Shown here in pieces: positions 26,756-34,726 of a stretch of 60,385 nt of DNA. A program made the translations under genes and the position numbers. Origin of the DNA: Lachnospiraceae bacterium UBA2734 (GTDB lineage: Bacteria > Bacillota > Clostridia > Lachnospirales > Lachnospiraceae). The stretch is taken from positions 8,522 through 68,906 of the forward strand of contig DEKA01000022.1 of the NCBI GenBank assembly GCA_002353635.1, in the 5' to 3' direction. The notes under the pieces were generated by a model. The model did no database searches. It saw nothing but the letters and a program-made list of their open reading frames with translations, and was not told the DNA's origin. Numbering within the stretch: the first letter of the stretch is position 1; every line of letters begins with the position of its first letter.

Positions 26756-27946
26756 ATGAAACTCAATCGCGACTGGATGAATTCAAGATGTGGATCACTC
26801 ACGCTGGCGCTGTGTGCGGCCGTCACACTGTTCGTTGTTTTGAACCATATAGCACCTGTCATTCGCGGACTGATTGCATTTCTGGGGTTCTTTTCACCGG
26901 TTTTTATCGGCATGGTGCTGGCCTATGTGATGGATCCGCTCGCGGTGCTGCTGGAGAGGATCCTGTTTTCAAAAGTCAAGAAGGATAAGCCGCGCAGGGT
27001 CGCAGCCGTCGTGACGGCGATTGTCATTATCATTGCGCTCATTGTCCTGCTCCTTGTGGCCCTTATTCCGCAGGTAGTGAGCAGTATTTTTGGATTTTTC
27101 AACAATCTGGATTCCTATTCGGCCTCTCTCCAGGCGCTGATCGGTCAGCTGAATGGGAACAGCAATGCCAGCTTTGACATCAATGATCTTGTAAAGAACG
27201 TAAACGGAATGATCGGCAGTCTGACTTCCAACCTGTCGAAGAATTTCAGCAGCGTTATTGATACGGGCTTCAGCATCGGCAGTGCGATTGTCAACGGCGT
27301 GATCAGCTTTATTCTTGCTATCTATTTTCTCCTGGCAAAGGACTGGCTGCTGCATACCTTCACGAAGTTTGTCCGGCTCATCCTCCCTGAGAACAGATAC
27401 AATGAGCTGGCTGTATTCTGGAAAAAGTGCAACGAGATTCTGATCCGCTACATTGTCTTCGACATTCTTGACGGCACGATCATCGGCATCGCGAACTGCA
27501 TTTTCATGCTGATCGCCGGAATTCCTTATGTGGCGCTGATCTCTGTCGTCGTTGGCGTGACGAACCTGGCACCGACCTTCGGACCCATCGTCGGCGGCGT
27601 GATCGGCAGTGCGATTCTGGTGCTGGTCAATCCGTGGTATGCGCTGTGGTTTATTATTTTCACATTGATTCTGCAGACGTGCGACGGCTATGTGATCAAG
27701 CCGATTCTCTTTGGCGGGACGCTCAATGTGCCCTCGATCTGGATTCTGTGTTCCATTATCGTATTGGGCAGAATGTTCGGTGTGGCCGGCATCCTTCTCG
27801 CTATTCCTTTTGCGGCAATCGTTGACTATGTGATGCGCGAGAATGTTGTGGTGAAGCTTAAGGAGAGAAGAGCGAGGATAGACAGGGAGAATGCAGAGGC
27901 GGCCGCTTCTGTGCCTGATGAAAGCAGTACATCGGAGAAAGAATAA
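26756..27946 (+). CDS. AI-2E family (PerM/YdiK-type) transporter
   Basis: A 396-aa polytopic membrane protein of the family formerly DUF20. Hydrophobic segments lie at about 10-32, 36-60, 80-105, 175-200, 240-290, 300-345 and 350-380; the glycine-rich stretch NLAPTFGPIVGGVIGSAI is a family hallmark. The family includes proposed AI-2 exporters and Na/H antiporters, so the substrate is unknown. ATG 26756 follows GGAGACATTCCGG; the acidic, Ala/Glu-rich tail is cytoplasmic. A bidirectional terminator separates it from purC. Confidence 0.88.
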   Translation: MKLNRDWMNSRCGSLTLALCAAVTLFVVLNHIAPVIRGLIAFLGFFSPVFIGMVLAYVMDPLAVLLERILFSKVKKDKPRRVAAVVTAIVIIIALIVLLLVALIPQVVSSIFGFFNNLDSYSASLQALIGQLNGNSNASFDINDLVKNVNGMIGSLTSNLSKNFSSVIDTGFSIGSAIVNGVISFILAIYFLLAKDWLLHTFTKFVRLILPENRYNELAVFWKKCNEILIRYIVFDILDGTIIGIANCIFMLIAGIPYVALISVVVGVTNLAPTFGPIVGGVIGSAILVLVNPWYALWFIIFTLILQTCDGYVIKPILFGGTLNVPSIWILCSIIVLGRMFGVAGILLAIPFAAIVDYVMRENVVVKLKERRARIDRENAEAAASVPDESSTSEKE

Positions 27947-27978
27947 TCGCAGACAGCGAACTGCGGGATGGAATAACG

Positions 27979-28014
27979 GAAAGAGCTGGGAACTCTGCGG
28001 TTCCCAGCTCTTTC
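27979..28014. terminator. Bidirectional terminator between convergent genes
   Basis: A perfect 15-base-pair stem, GAAAGAGCTGGGAAC / GTTCCCAGCTCTTTC with a 6-base loop, lying between the convergent AI-2E-family gene and purC. Pyrimidine-rich ends serve both strands. Confidence 0.85.
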
Positions 28015-28057
28015 CTGTCGGTGCGCCTTACGACGCACATTTCTGAAACAGGACTGT

Positions 28058-28930
28058 TCAGTCCAGTTCCTTCCCTGTCAGAAGCTTGTAAGCCTCTCTG
28101 TACTTCGCAATGGTCTTGTCGATGACGTCCTGCGGAAGCTTGTAGTCGCTGTCCGGGTTCGCCTTCAGCCAGTCGCGCACGAACTGCTTGTCGAACGAGG
28201 GCTGTGAATGGCCGGCCTCGTACCCTTCAACTGGCCAGAAGCGGCTGGAGTCGGGTGTGAGCATCTCATCGCCGAGAACAACATCGCCGTTTTCATTCAG
28301 ACCAAACTCAAACTTGGTGTCTGCAATGATGATGCCGCGGGAGAGCGCGTAGTCTGCGCACTTCTTGTAGAGAGCGAGCGTGGCATCCTTGATCTTTGTG
28401 GCATATTCTCTGCCGTGGCCGGGGAATTCCTTCTCAAGGACATTGATGGACTGCTCGTAGGAAATGTTCTCATCGTGGTCGCCGATGGCAGCCTTGGTGG
28501 AAGGCGTATAGATGGGCTCAGGGAGCTTGCTGCACTCAAGGAGACCCTCGGGAAGACGAATGCCGCAGACCGTGCCGTTCTCCTGATAGCTCTTCCAGCC
28601 GGAGCCAGTGATGTATCCGCGGACGATGCACTCGATGGGGATCATGCGAAGCTTTTTGCAGAGCATGACATGTCCCTCGAACTGGGGCTGTCTGAAGAAT
28701 TCGGGCATATCCTTTGTGTCAACACTGATCATGTGGTTGGGGATGATGTCTTTCGTCAGATCGAACCAGAAGCGGCTCATCTGGGTGAGCACCTTTCCCT
28801 TGCCGTCAACTTTATTCTTAAGAATGACGTCGAAAGCAGAGATGCGGTCGGTTGCGTACATGATGAGCGCATCACCGATGTCGTAGATCTCACGGACTTT
28901 GCCTTCCTTAACCGGCTTGAATTCTTTCAT
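28058..28930 (-). CDS. purC: Phosphoribosylaminoimidazole-succinocarboxamide synthase
   Basis: Catalyses the SAICAR step of purine synthesis (CAIR plus aspartate plus ATP). The 290-aa protein shows KEGKVREIYDIGD at the N-terminus (phosphate-binding KxRxxY), ATDRISAFDVI near 32, VRGYITGSGW near 105 and FEFGLNENGD near 205. I start it at 28930, behind AGAAAGGAAA, not at the in-frame codon seven residues upstream. It is a lone pur gene on the minus strand, closed by a bidirectional terminator. No purine riboswitch is visible in its roughly 90-base leader. Confidence 0.95.
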   Translation of the reverse strand: MKEFKPVKEGKVREIYDIGDALIMYATDRISAFDVILKNKVDGKGKVLTQMSRFWFDLTKDIIPNHMISVDTKDMPEFFRQPQFEGHVMLCKKLRMIPIECIVRGYITGSGWKSYQENGTVCGIRLPEGLLECSKLPEPIYTPSTKAAIGDHDENISYEQSINVLEKEFPGHGREYATKIKDATLALYKKCADYALSRGIIIADTKFEFGLNENGDVVLGDEMLTPDSSRFWPVEGYEAGHSQPSFDKQFVRDWLKANPDSDYKLPQDVIDKTIAKYREAYKLLTGKELD

Positions 28931-29022
28931 TGCATTTTCCTTTCTGAGCATTTCCCTGTTGTGCGGATGGAGATATTCACACCAAACAGAGCAGTCAAAG
29001 TTAAACTACAGCAAACATTGTT

Positions 29023-29052
29023 AGTATAGAACTTTGCCGGCCATATCTGCAA
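29023..29052 (-). promoter_or_regulatory. purC: purC promoter
   Basis: Minus strand TTGCAG (29047-29052), 18-base spacer, TATACT (29023-29028). It overlaps the divergent promoter of the Tet-like/NYN gene. Confidence 0.6.
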
Positions 29053-29060
29053 CGCTGTAA

Positions 29061-29069
29061 TGTTATAAT
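29061..29069 (+). promoter_or_regulatory. Promoter of the Tet-like/NYN gene
   Basis: TGTTATAAT: extended -10 with a perfect TATAAT at 29064-29069, 49 bases before the start codon. It partly faces the purC promoter, so the two may interfere with each other. Confidence 0.6.
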
Positions 29070-29117
29070 TATTCAGCGCAATATCGTCAGAATCTCAACC
29101 TGACACGGAGAACGGCA

Positions 29118-32027
29118 ATGGATCAGATCAATATCACAATCGGCATTCTCGCTCACGTGGATGCGGGAAAGACCACCTTATCAGAGAGCATTCTCTATAA
29201 AACGGGTGCCATCAGAACACACGGCCGCGTGGACCACGGCGACGCCTTTCTCGACACGGATGCGATGGAGAAAAAGAGGGGCATCACGATCTACTCCAAG
29301 ATCGCGCGGCTTGTCATTGACGGACAGCCCTACACTCTTCTCGACACGCCGGGCCACGCAGACTTCTCCCCTGAGATGGAGAGAACCCTGCGCGTTCTGG
29401 ACTATGCCATTGTCGTTGTCAGTGCGGCGGACGGCGTGACGGAGCAGGTGCGCACGATCTGGAAACTCCTGCACCACTACCATGTCCCCGCCTTCATCGT
29501 GGTCAACAAAATCGACCAGCTCGAACAGACGGGAGATCCGCAGGGCGCCGCAGAGCGACTCATGACAAGCCTTCGGGAGGAGCTGGGCAAGGGACTCGTT
29601 CGCTTCGACGGACGGGGAATCTGCGGGGACAACAGGGAGGAGATCGCTGTCCTCGATGAAAACATCCTGGAACGATACCTGAACGGAGAGCCCAGTGTGA
29701 CGGAGGAGGTCTGTGCGCGCCTCATTCAGGAGGAGAAGCTCGTTCCCGTCTATTATGCCGCTACCTTGTACGACCGAGGCACAGACGATCTTCTTCGCGG
29801 CATGCATTCGTTCATGAGGCCCGGGTATTCGGCACAGGATGCGCAGAAGCCTTTCGGCGCACTCGTCTACAAGATTTCCAGGGCGGAGGACGGCACGCGC
29901 CTCACCTGGCTGAAAATAACGTCCGGCCGCCTCTTAGTCCGCGACAGCGTCAAAGAGATCAGAAGGAGGAGCCTTACTGACCTCTCCGGCACGCCCGGTG
30001 CTTCCGGCGCATCATCCATCCCCGGAGGAGCATTCGGCGCACCCGGCGCCGATGTCCCTGTATCGGAGGAAGAGGAAGAGAGTGCCGTGCAGGAGACAGA
30101 GGAGAAAATCAGCGGGCTCAGGCTCTATTCCGGTGAAAAATTCGAGGCGGTGACAAGCGCCTGTGCCGGCAGCATCGTCGCGGCGGCAGGCCTTACTTTC
30201 ACGAGAATGGGGGATGGGCTCGGCATAGAAAAGGCGCAGCGGCAGGAACTCCTCTCTCCCATTGAGACAAGGAGTGTCACGGCGGAGGATCCCTACGGCA
30301 GGAAGGTGGATGACTATACTCTCCTGCAGGCCCTTTGCAGGATAGAGGAAGAGGAGCCGATGCTCCATGTGTCCCGAAGAGAACACACAAGGGAGATCGA
30401 GGTCCAGATTATGGGGCAGGTGCAGACGGAGATTCTGCAGAATATTCTGCTGGAGAGAGACGGCCTGCGCGCCAGCTTCGGCCCCGGCAGAATCGTTTAT
30501 AAGGAGACAGTCAGAAGAGCGGTGGAGGGCGTGGGGCACTTTGAGCCGCTCCGGCACTACGCGGAGGTCCACCTTCTTCTGGAGCCTGGAGAGCCCGGCA
30601 GCGGAATCGTTCTGGACAACCAGTGCCCGCCGGACACTCTCGAGCGCAACTGGCAGAACCTCATCATGTCCTGCCTTTCGGAGAAGACGTTTAAAGGCGT
30701 TCTGACCGGCGCGGAGCTGACGGATGTAAAGATTACGCTGATCGGCGCGAAGGCGAGCAGAAAGCACACTTCCGGCGGAGATTTCCGCCAGGCGGCGTAC
30801 CGGGCTGTCCGGCAGGGCCTCATGCGCGCTGAAAATATCCTGCTGGAGCCGGTTCTCTCTTTCCGTGCACAGATTCCGCGGGAATTCGTGGGAAGGCTCA
30901 TGACTGACGTGAGCGCGATGGCGGGGACAGTCGATCCGCCGGTATTTTCAGAGGAAGAGGCAGAGATGACAGGACACGTGCCGGCCTCGACCTACTCCGG
31001 ATATCCGCAGATGCTGACGGGGTATACGGCTGGGCGCGGGCATATCAGTGCCTCCCTTGACGGCTATGCGCCGTGCCACAACGCGCGGGAGGTACTGGAT
31101 GCTTCGAACTATGATCCGGACCTGGACCGCTGGAATCCGTCGTATTCCGTGTTCTGCTCCCACGGCGCCGGAACGCCCGTCGCGTGGTCGGATGTGCGCG
31201 CGCACATGCATATCGATACAGGTTGGACGGCATCACCGGATGATCCTGTGATCTATGACACACAGGATTTCTACACCTTCACGCCGGAGAATCAGGAGGA
31301 GCAGGAGAGTACTCTGCTCACGGATGAGAACAAGGAAACTGCTCCGTCCCACAGCCGGCGCAGGGAGAAGGCGCTCGATTTTGCGCAGAGGCAGGAGAGA
31401 TTCACGGCGCAGGAAAAGGAACTGAGGGAGATCTTTGAGAGGACGTACGGTCCCGTAAAGGAAAACCTCCGCCATCCGGACAATGTGCGGATCGAGGCAG
31501 AAGGCTCCGAGAGTGCCGATAAGAGTGCGGGGGATGGCAGCGTGAAGGAGCGCGGCGGTGATCCCAAATACCGGAAGGACAAAAGCCGGGGACAGACACA
31601 GAAATCGTACCTGCTGGTGGACGGGTACAATATTATTTTTGCATGGAGTGAGCTCCAGGAACTCGCCCGGACAGATATCAAGGCGGCGAGGGACCGCCTG
31701 CTGGACATTCTCTCCAACTATGCGGGGTATTCGGATGAGACAGTGATCGTCGTCTTTGACGCGTACAAGGTGGCCCATGGGGCGGGAGAAGTTTTCCGTT
31801 ACCACAACATTGATGTCGTCTATACCAAGGAGGCGGAGACGGCGGACCTTTACATCGAGAAGACTGCGCACACGCTAAGCCGCAGCAGCCGCGTCACTGT
31901 GGCGACGTCCGACGCCGTGGAGCAGGTGATCATTTATGGAAGCGGCGCGTACCGCCTGTCAGCGAGGGGCCTCCTTGAGAGGATCATGTATGCGGAACAG
32001 CAGATGCGGGAGACGTACGGGCTGTGA
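29118..32027 (+). CDS. Tet(M)/EF-G-like translational GTPase fused to a C-terminal NYN (YacP/Rae1-type) nuclease domain
   Basis: A 969-aa fusion. Residues 1 to about 700 follow the ribosomal-protection/EF-G plan: AHVDAGKTT (G1, 12-20), RGITI (G2), DTPGHADF (G3), NKID (G4), then domains II-V; residues about 290-331 are a Gly/Ala/Ser/Glu-rich insertion in the domain II area. A charged linker of about 125 residues leads to a NYN domain at about 828-969: LLVDGYNIIFAW (Asp835), ARDRLLDIL, VVFDAYK, TKEAETADLYIEK, and VTVATSDAVEQ, the full acidic set of YacP/Rae1. Tet(M) proteins are about 639 aa, so the tail is extra. Rae1 of Bacillus subtilis is a ribosome A-site mRNA endonuclease, and Tet(M)-type GTPases bind the same site. 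Resistance to tetracycline is not implied. GGAGAACGGCA precedes ATG. Confidence 0.9.
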   Translation: MDQINITIGILAHVDAGKTTLSESILYKTGAIRTHGRVDHGDAFLDTDAMEKKRGITIYSKIARLVIDGQPYTLLDTPGHADFSPEMERTLRVLDYAIVVVSAADGVTEQVRTIWKLLHHYHVPAFIVVNKIDQLEQTGDPQGAAERLMTSLREELGKGLVRFDGRGICGDNREEIAVLDENILERYLNGEPSVTEEVCARLIQEEKLVPVYYAATLYDRGTDDLLRGMHSFMRPGYSAQDAQKPFGALVYKISRAEDGTRLTWLKITSGRLLVRDSVKEIRRRSLTDLSGTPGASGASSIPGGAFGAPGADVPVSEEEEESAVQETEEKISGLRLYSGEKFEAVTSACAGSIVAAAGLTFTRMGDGLGIEKAQRQELLSPIETRSVTAEDPYGRKVDDYTLLQALCRIEEEEPMLHVSRREHTREIEVQIMGQVQTEILQNILLERDGLRASFGPGRIVYKETVRRAVEGVGHFEPLRHYAEVHLLLEPGEPGSGIVLDNQCPPDTLERNWQNLIMSCLSEKTFKGVLTGAELTDVKITLIGAKASRKHTSGGDFRQAAYRAVRQGLMRAENILLEPVLSFRAQIPREFVGRLMTDVSAMAGTVDPPVFSEEEAEMTGHVPASTYSGYPQMLTGYTAGRGHISASLDGYAPCHNAREVLDASNYDPDLDRWNPSYSVFCSHGAGTPVAWSDVRAHMHIDTGWTASPDDPVIYDTQDFYTFTPENQEEQESTLLTDENKETAPSHSRRREKALDFAQRQERFTAQEKELREIFERTYGPVKENLRHPDNVRIEAEGSESADKSAGDGSVKERGGDPKYRKDKSRGQTQKSYLLVDGYNIIFAWSELQELARTDIKAARDRLLDILSNYAGYSDETVIVVFDAYKVAHGAGEVFRYHNIDVVYTKEAETADLYIEKTAHTLSRSSRVTVATSDAVEQVIIYGSGAYRLSARGLLERIMYAEQQMRETYGL

Positions 32028-32053
32028 GGGCACACCTGTGGCCTGTATAGTAT

Positions 32054-32083
32054 TTGACAGTGCGGTGTGAAGAGCCCTAAAAT
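32054..32083 (+). promoter_or_regulatory. Promoter of the 114-aa gene and rlmD
   Basis: TTGACA (32054-32059), 18-base spacer, TAAAAT (32078-32083). A small ATGACTG/CAGTCAT hairpin follows in the leader at about 32112-32128. Confidence 0.65.
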
Positions 32084-32209
32084 TATTCTGTGGCTGTTCA
32101 TCATGAAAATAAATGACTGCTTCAGTCATATTATTATCAGGATGCGTTTGCCGCGCGGATTCCGGTGATTTTCTACCGGACCAGGCAGGGCGCGCACAGG
32201 AGGCAGTAC

Positions 32210-32554
32210 ATGTCCTATATCTATCTTGATGCATCCAGTTTCAACAACGAAGTGGAGTTCTGCAGGGTGACTTCGGAGAAGGCACTGCAGCAGCTGGAGA
32301 ATTTATTTTTGAAAAACCGGATCTCGTATTTTATCAAGGAGGAGGACGGCTCCTTCTTTTCGCGCCTCTTCGGGCGCTCCGGCGGGAGATCCAGATGCAT
32401 CGTGCGGATCAACAGCAAAGATGTGGAGCAGGCCACGGAACTGGCGGCGCAGGTCGAGGGAATTGAGCTCCTGGGTGCGCAGCCGAAGAGAAACGACTGG
32501 TGTCCGAAGGACAAGCTGAAGAAGGAAGAGGAGAAGGCGCGGCAGAATGCGTAA
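32210..32554 (+). CDS. Small conserved protein of unknown function
   Basis: A 114-aa soluble protein. It begins MSYIYLDASSFNNEVEFCRV; the stretch EKALQQLENLFLKNRISYF then a segment with RCIVRINSKDVEQATELA suggests a small alpha/beta domain of the kind seen in DUF2007-like proteins, but I do not assign it. The tail is Lys/Glu-rich. ATG 32210 follows CAGGAGGCAGTAC; the upstream in-frame codon at 32165 lacks a ribosome binding site. The stop overlaps the start of rlmD by 8 bases, so the two are coupled. Confidence 0.72.
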   Translation: MSYIYLDASSFNNEVEFCRVTSEKALQQLENLFLKNRISYFIKEEDGSFFSRLFGRSGGRSRCIVRINSKDVEQATELAAQVEGIELLGAQPKRNDWCPKDKLKKEEEKARQNA

Positions 32555-33941
32555 CCCCAGAGAGAATAAATACATGTCCAATAAGGGTGCACGAAGGCGG
32601 AAAGAAAGCGGAGATATATCTGGAACCCTGCATGGAAAAATGCCGGGGAAAATTGCCGGCACAGACACAGCTAAGAGTAAGCCTGATAAAGGGCAAAGAG
32701 CGTCCGCATCTCGAGGCAATAGTGCTGTATATAAGGACAGAAAGAAGCTTGCCGGAGGAGAGCAGAGAACAGACCGCCCGGCTGATGCAAAGAACAGATC
32801 CAGGTGTCCCTACTCTGGAAAGTGCGGCGGCTGCACGTGGATCGATGCGCCGATGGAGGACCAGCTCCGAGACAAGCAGTCGTATGTGGAGGAGTGTATC
32901 GGCGATTACGGCCCCGTGTATCCCATCATCCGCATGAAGAATCCCGGCAGATACCGCAACAAGGTGACCTCGGTCTTTGGCATCGACAGCCACAAAAAGC
33001 CTGTCTGCGGCGTATACCGCGAGAGATCCCACGACATCGTCCCTGTTAAGGACTGCCTCATCGAGGACCGGACCGCCGACCAGATCATCCAGACAATCTT
33101 TCGGCTTCTGCCGTCCTTCCGATTGAAGGTATACGACGAAAAGACAGGCTTCGGACTCATCCGCGCCGTGCAGGTGAGGAAAGCCCATGCGACGCATGAG
33201 TACATGGTCACGATTGTGACGAACGGCCCCGTTTTCCCTTCGAGGAATAATTTCGCAAAGGAATTGGTGCGCCTGCATCCGGAGATCACGACGATTGTGC
33301 AGAACATCAACGATCGCGACACGACGATGATTCTGGGCAGGAGAGAGAATGTCCTGTATGGGAAGGGACACGTGGAGGATGAACTGTGCGGGAAGAGGTT
33401 CCGCATCTCGTCCAGCTCCTTCTATCAGGTGAATTCGCTCCAGACAGAGAAGCTTTACCGCATTGCCATTGACTACGCCGGTCTTTCCGGAAAGGAGAAG
33501 GTGATTGACACCTATTGCGGCATCGGAACGATCGGCATCTGCGCGAGTGATCTGTGCGCGCAGGTCATCGGCGTCGAGCTGAACCGCGATGCAGCCGTAA
33601 TGGCAAAGGAAAATGCGGTGCTCAACAAGGCAGACAATGTGCAGATCACCGCGGACGACTCCGGTCACTTCATGGCCGACATGGCATCGCGGGGAGAGCA
33701 TGCGGATGTCGTCTTCATGGATCCGCCAAGAAGCGGCGCTTCGGATGAATTCCTGCAGTCCCTTCTTCTCCTTCGTCCAAATAAGATTGTGTATATCTCG
33801 TGCAATCCGCAGACGATGGGGGATAACCTGGCTGTTCTCACGGACGGCGGCTACCGTCTGAAGAAGGCCGTGCCTGTCGATATGTTCCCCTACACCCGTG
33901 AAGTGGAGACAGTGGGTTTACTGCTGAGGCAGGACTCGTAG
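32547..33941 (+). CDS. 23S rRNA (uracil-C5)-methyltransferase, RlmD/TrmA family
   Basis: Predicted to methylate a uridine of 23S rRNA (position 1939 or 747 class) with S-adenosylmethionine. The 464-aa protein has a 75-residue basic low-complexity N-terminus, then the iron-sulfur cysteine cluster CPYSGKCGGCTW near 90, the SAM site DTYCGIGTIGI near 320, DPPRSGAS near 390 and the catalytic cysteine segment YISCNPQTM near 415. I see no clear TRAM domain at the N-terminus. Start 32547 overlaps the upstream gene; ATG 32574 is the alternative. Position specificity cannot be read from the sequence. Confidence 0.9.
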   Translation: MRNPRENKYMSNKGARRRKESGDISGTLHGKMPGKIAGTDTAKSKPDKGQRASASRGNSAVYKDRKKLAGGEQRTDRPADAKNRSRCPYSGKCGGCTWIDAPMEDQLRDKQSYVEECIGDYGPVYPIIRMKNPGRYRNKVTSVFGIDSHKKPVCGVYRERSHDIVPVKDCLIEDRTADQIIQTIFRLLPSFRLKVYDEKTGFGLIRAVQVRKAHATHEYMVTIVTNGPVFPSRNNFAKELVRLHPEITTIVQNINDRDTTMILGRRENVLYGKGHVEDELCGKRFRISSSSFYQVNSLQTEKLYRIAIDYAGLSGKEKVIDTYCGIGTIGICASDLCAQVIGVELNRDAAVMAKENAVLNKADNVQITADDSGHFMADMASRGEHADVVFMDPPRSGASDEFLQSLLLLRPNKIVYISCNPQTMGDNLAVLTDGGYRLKKAVPVDMFPYTREVETVGLLLRQDS

Positions 33942-34001
33942 AAATCCTTTATTTCAGGCACTTTTACGAGCATAGAGCCGACAATTGAACAGTGATCCTT
34001 C

Positions 34002-34049
34002 AAGGACGCGATTTATTGCATTTCCGCAATGAACCGGCGTCCTTTTTTT
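34002..34049 (+). terminator. Terminator after rlmD
   Basis: AAGGACG / CGTCCTT outer stem with an inner ATTGC / GCAAT stem, followed by seven T. Located 60 bases after the rlmD stop. Confidence 0.8.
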
Positions 34050-34188
34050 GCACAGCGGGAAGGGGACAAGGTTACAGATCTCAGGTAAGGGGACAGGAAA
34101 GAAGGTGTCTTATTATTCCTGTACTTATTTAAAAGTTCAGTATTTTGGAGTAGAAGCCGCCGACGTTCACGTTCTGTTCAAAAATTCT

Positions 34189-34256
34189 TCACAGAACCGT
34201 GCACTTTTCCCCACAATTCCGTCACAGGATACGGGTATGATGAGAATTGTTCAAAG
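34189..34256 (+). promoter_or_regulatory. Boxed promoter of the small-RNA candidate
   Basis: TCACA at 34189, GCACT at 34201, CCACA at 34211 and TCACA at 34222; the last box is 9 bases from TATGAT (34236-34241), then AATTGTTCAAAG (34245-34256). Boxes at -33, -11 and 0 relative to the last one, the 9-base gap, the 3-base gap after the -10 and the 12-base block all match the htrA promoter exactly. Confidence 0.72.
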
Positions 34257-34388
34257 GGAAGCCGACCGGAGAACACGAACAACATAATGCTAACAATCTT
34301 TTTCATAATTGGTCTGCAGGCAGATACCTGCAGACCCCTCCCCTTAAATCATCAGCGGGCATCGTCAACAGCGGTGCACCGCTTTTTT
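34249..34388 (+). ncRNA. Candidate small RNA with C-rich anti-Shine-Dalgarno segment
   Basis: A predicted transcript of about 140 bases in a 785-base intergenic stretch. It starts from a boxed promoter like that of htrA, contains a perfect 10-base-pair hairpin GGTCTGCAGG / CCTGCAGACC (34311-34336), then CCCCTCCCC (34335-34343), which is complementary to GGGGAGG-type ribosome binding sites, an unstructured stretch, and an intrinsic terminator AGCGG-TGCA-CCGCT plus six T (34370-34388). No open frame with a ribosome binding site fits inside it. Plan and control recall CiaR-driven csRNAs of streptococci, by analogy only. Confidence 0.62.
34370..34388 (+). terminator. Terminator of the small-RNA candidate
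   Basis: AGCGG / CCGCT stem with TGCA loop (the whole 14-mer is a perfect palindrome) and TTTTTT. Confidence 0.8.
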
Positions 34389-34485
34389 ATTGACTGCAGA
34401 TCAAAGGACGGTCAGGATTACTGCGATGGCAGCACCGTTCATGCAGTGTAATTGGCACATGAGATTACAAGATTCGGCTGCTGTC

Positions 34486-34525
34486 AAAGGCATTTCTGAT
34501 CAGCAATGATTGGAGGTGCCTTTTT
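34486..34525 (+). terminator. Second intrinsic terminator in the same intergenic stretch
   Basis: AAAGGCA / TGCCTTT outer stem with inner ATCA / TGAT and a T-tract of five. No gene ends before it other than the small-RNA candidate, so it may close a second short transcript (34390-34525) or catch read-through. Confidence 0.55.
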
Positions 34526-34544
34526 CCGTATTCAGCGAATAAGT

Positions 34545-34573
34545 TTGATTATGTCGCCTCTGACGGTTATGAT
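34545..34573 (+). promoter_or_regulatory. Promoter of the sugar isomerase gene
   Basis: TTGATT (34545-34550), 17-base spacer, TATGAT (34568-34573); the transcript would have a 145-base leader in which I recognise no named riboswitch. Confidence 0.55.
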
Positions 34574-34726
34574 GAAAACGTAAAAAGATGATCCGGCAGG
34601 TCCTTATTTTCCAATGGAATGGAACAGAAGATTTGGAAAGTGGAAAGTGAATTGAAGATCTGGAAAGGGCATTGGAGACGCCGGATCGTGCGGTGCACTT
34701 GAAGATGTGGCATCAGGGGGTATGCA

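Noticed and set aside
28931..29022. Purine riboswitch before purC
   Set aside because: The leader lacks the three-helix junction consensus; no structure could be recognised.
29118..32027. Acquired tetracycline resistance gene
   Set aside because: The GTPase is Tet(M)-like, but the NYN fusion, matching base composition and lack of mobile elements argue for a resident housekeeping gene; resistance cannot be claimed.
34048..34287. A 79-codon open frame upstream of the small RNA
   Set aside because: It runs through the rlmD terminator T-tract and the boxed promoter, and its product has no protein-like pattern.
34287..34452. A 54-codon open frame within and beyond the small-RNA candidate
   Set aside because: It has no ribosome binding site at suitable distance and reads through the intrinsic terminator at 34370-34388.
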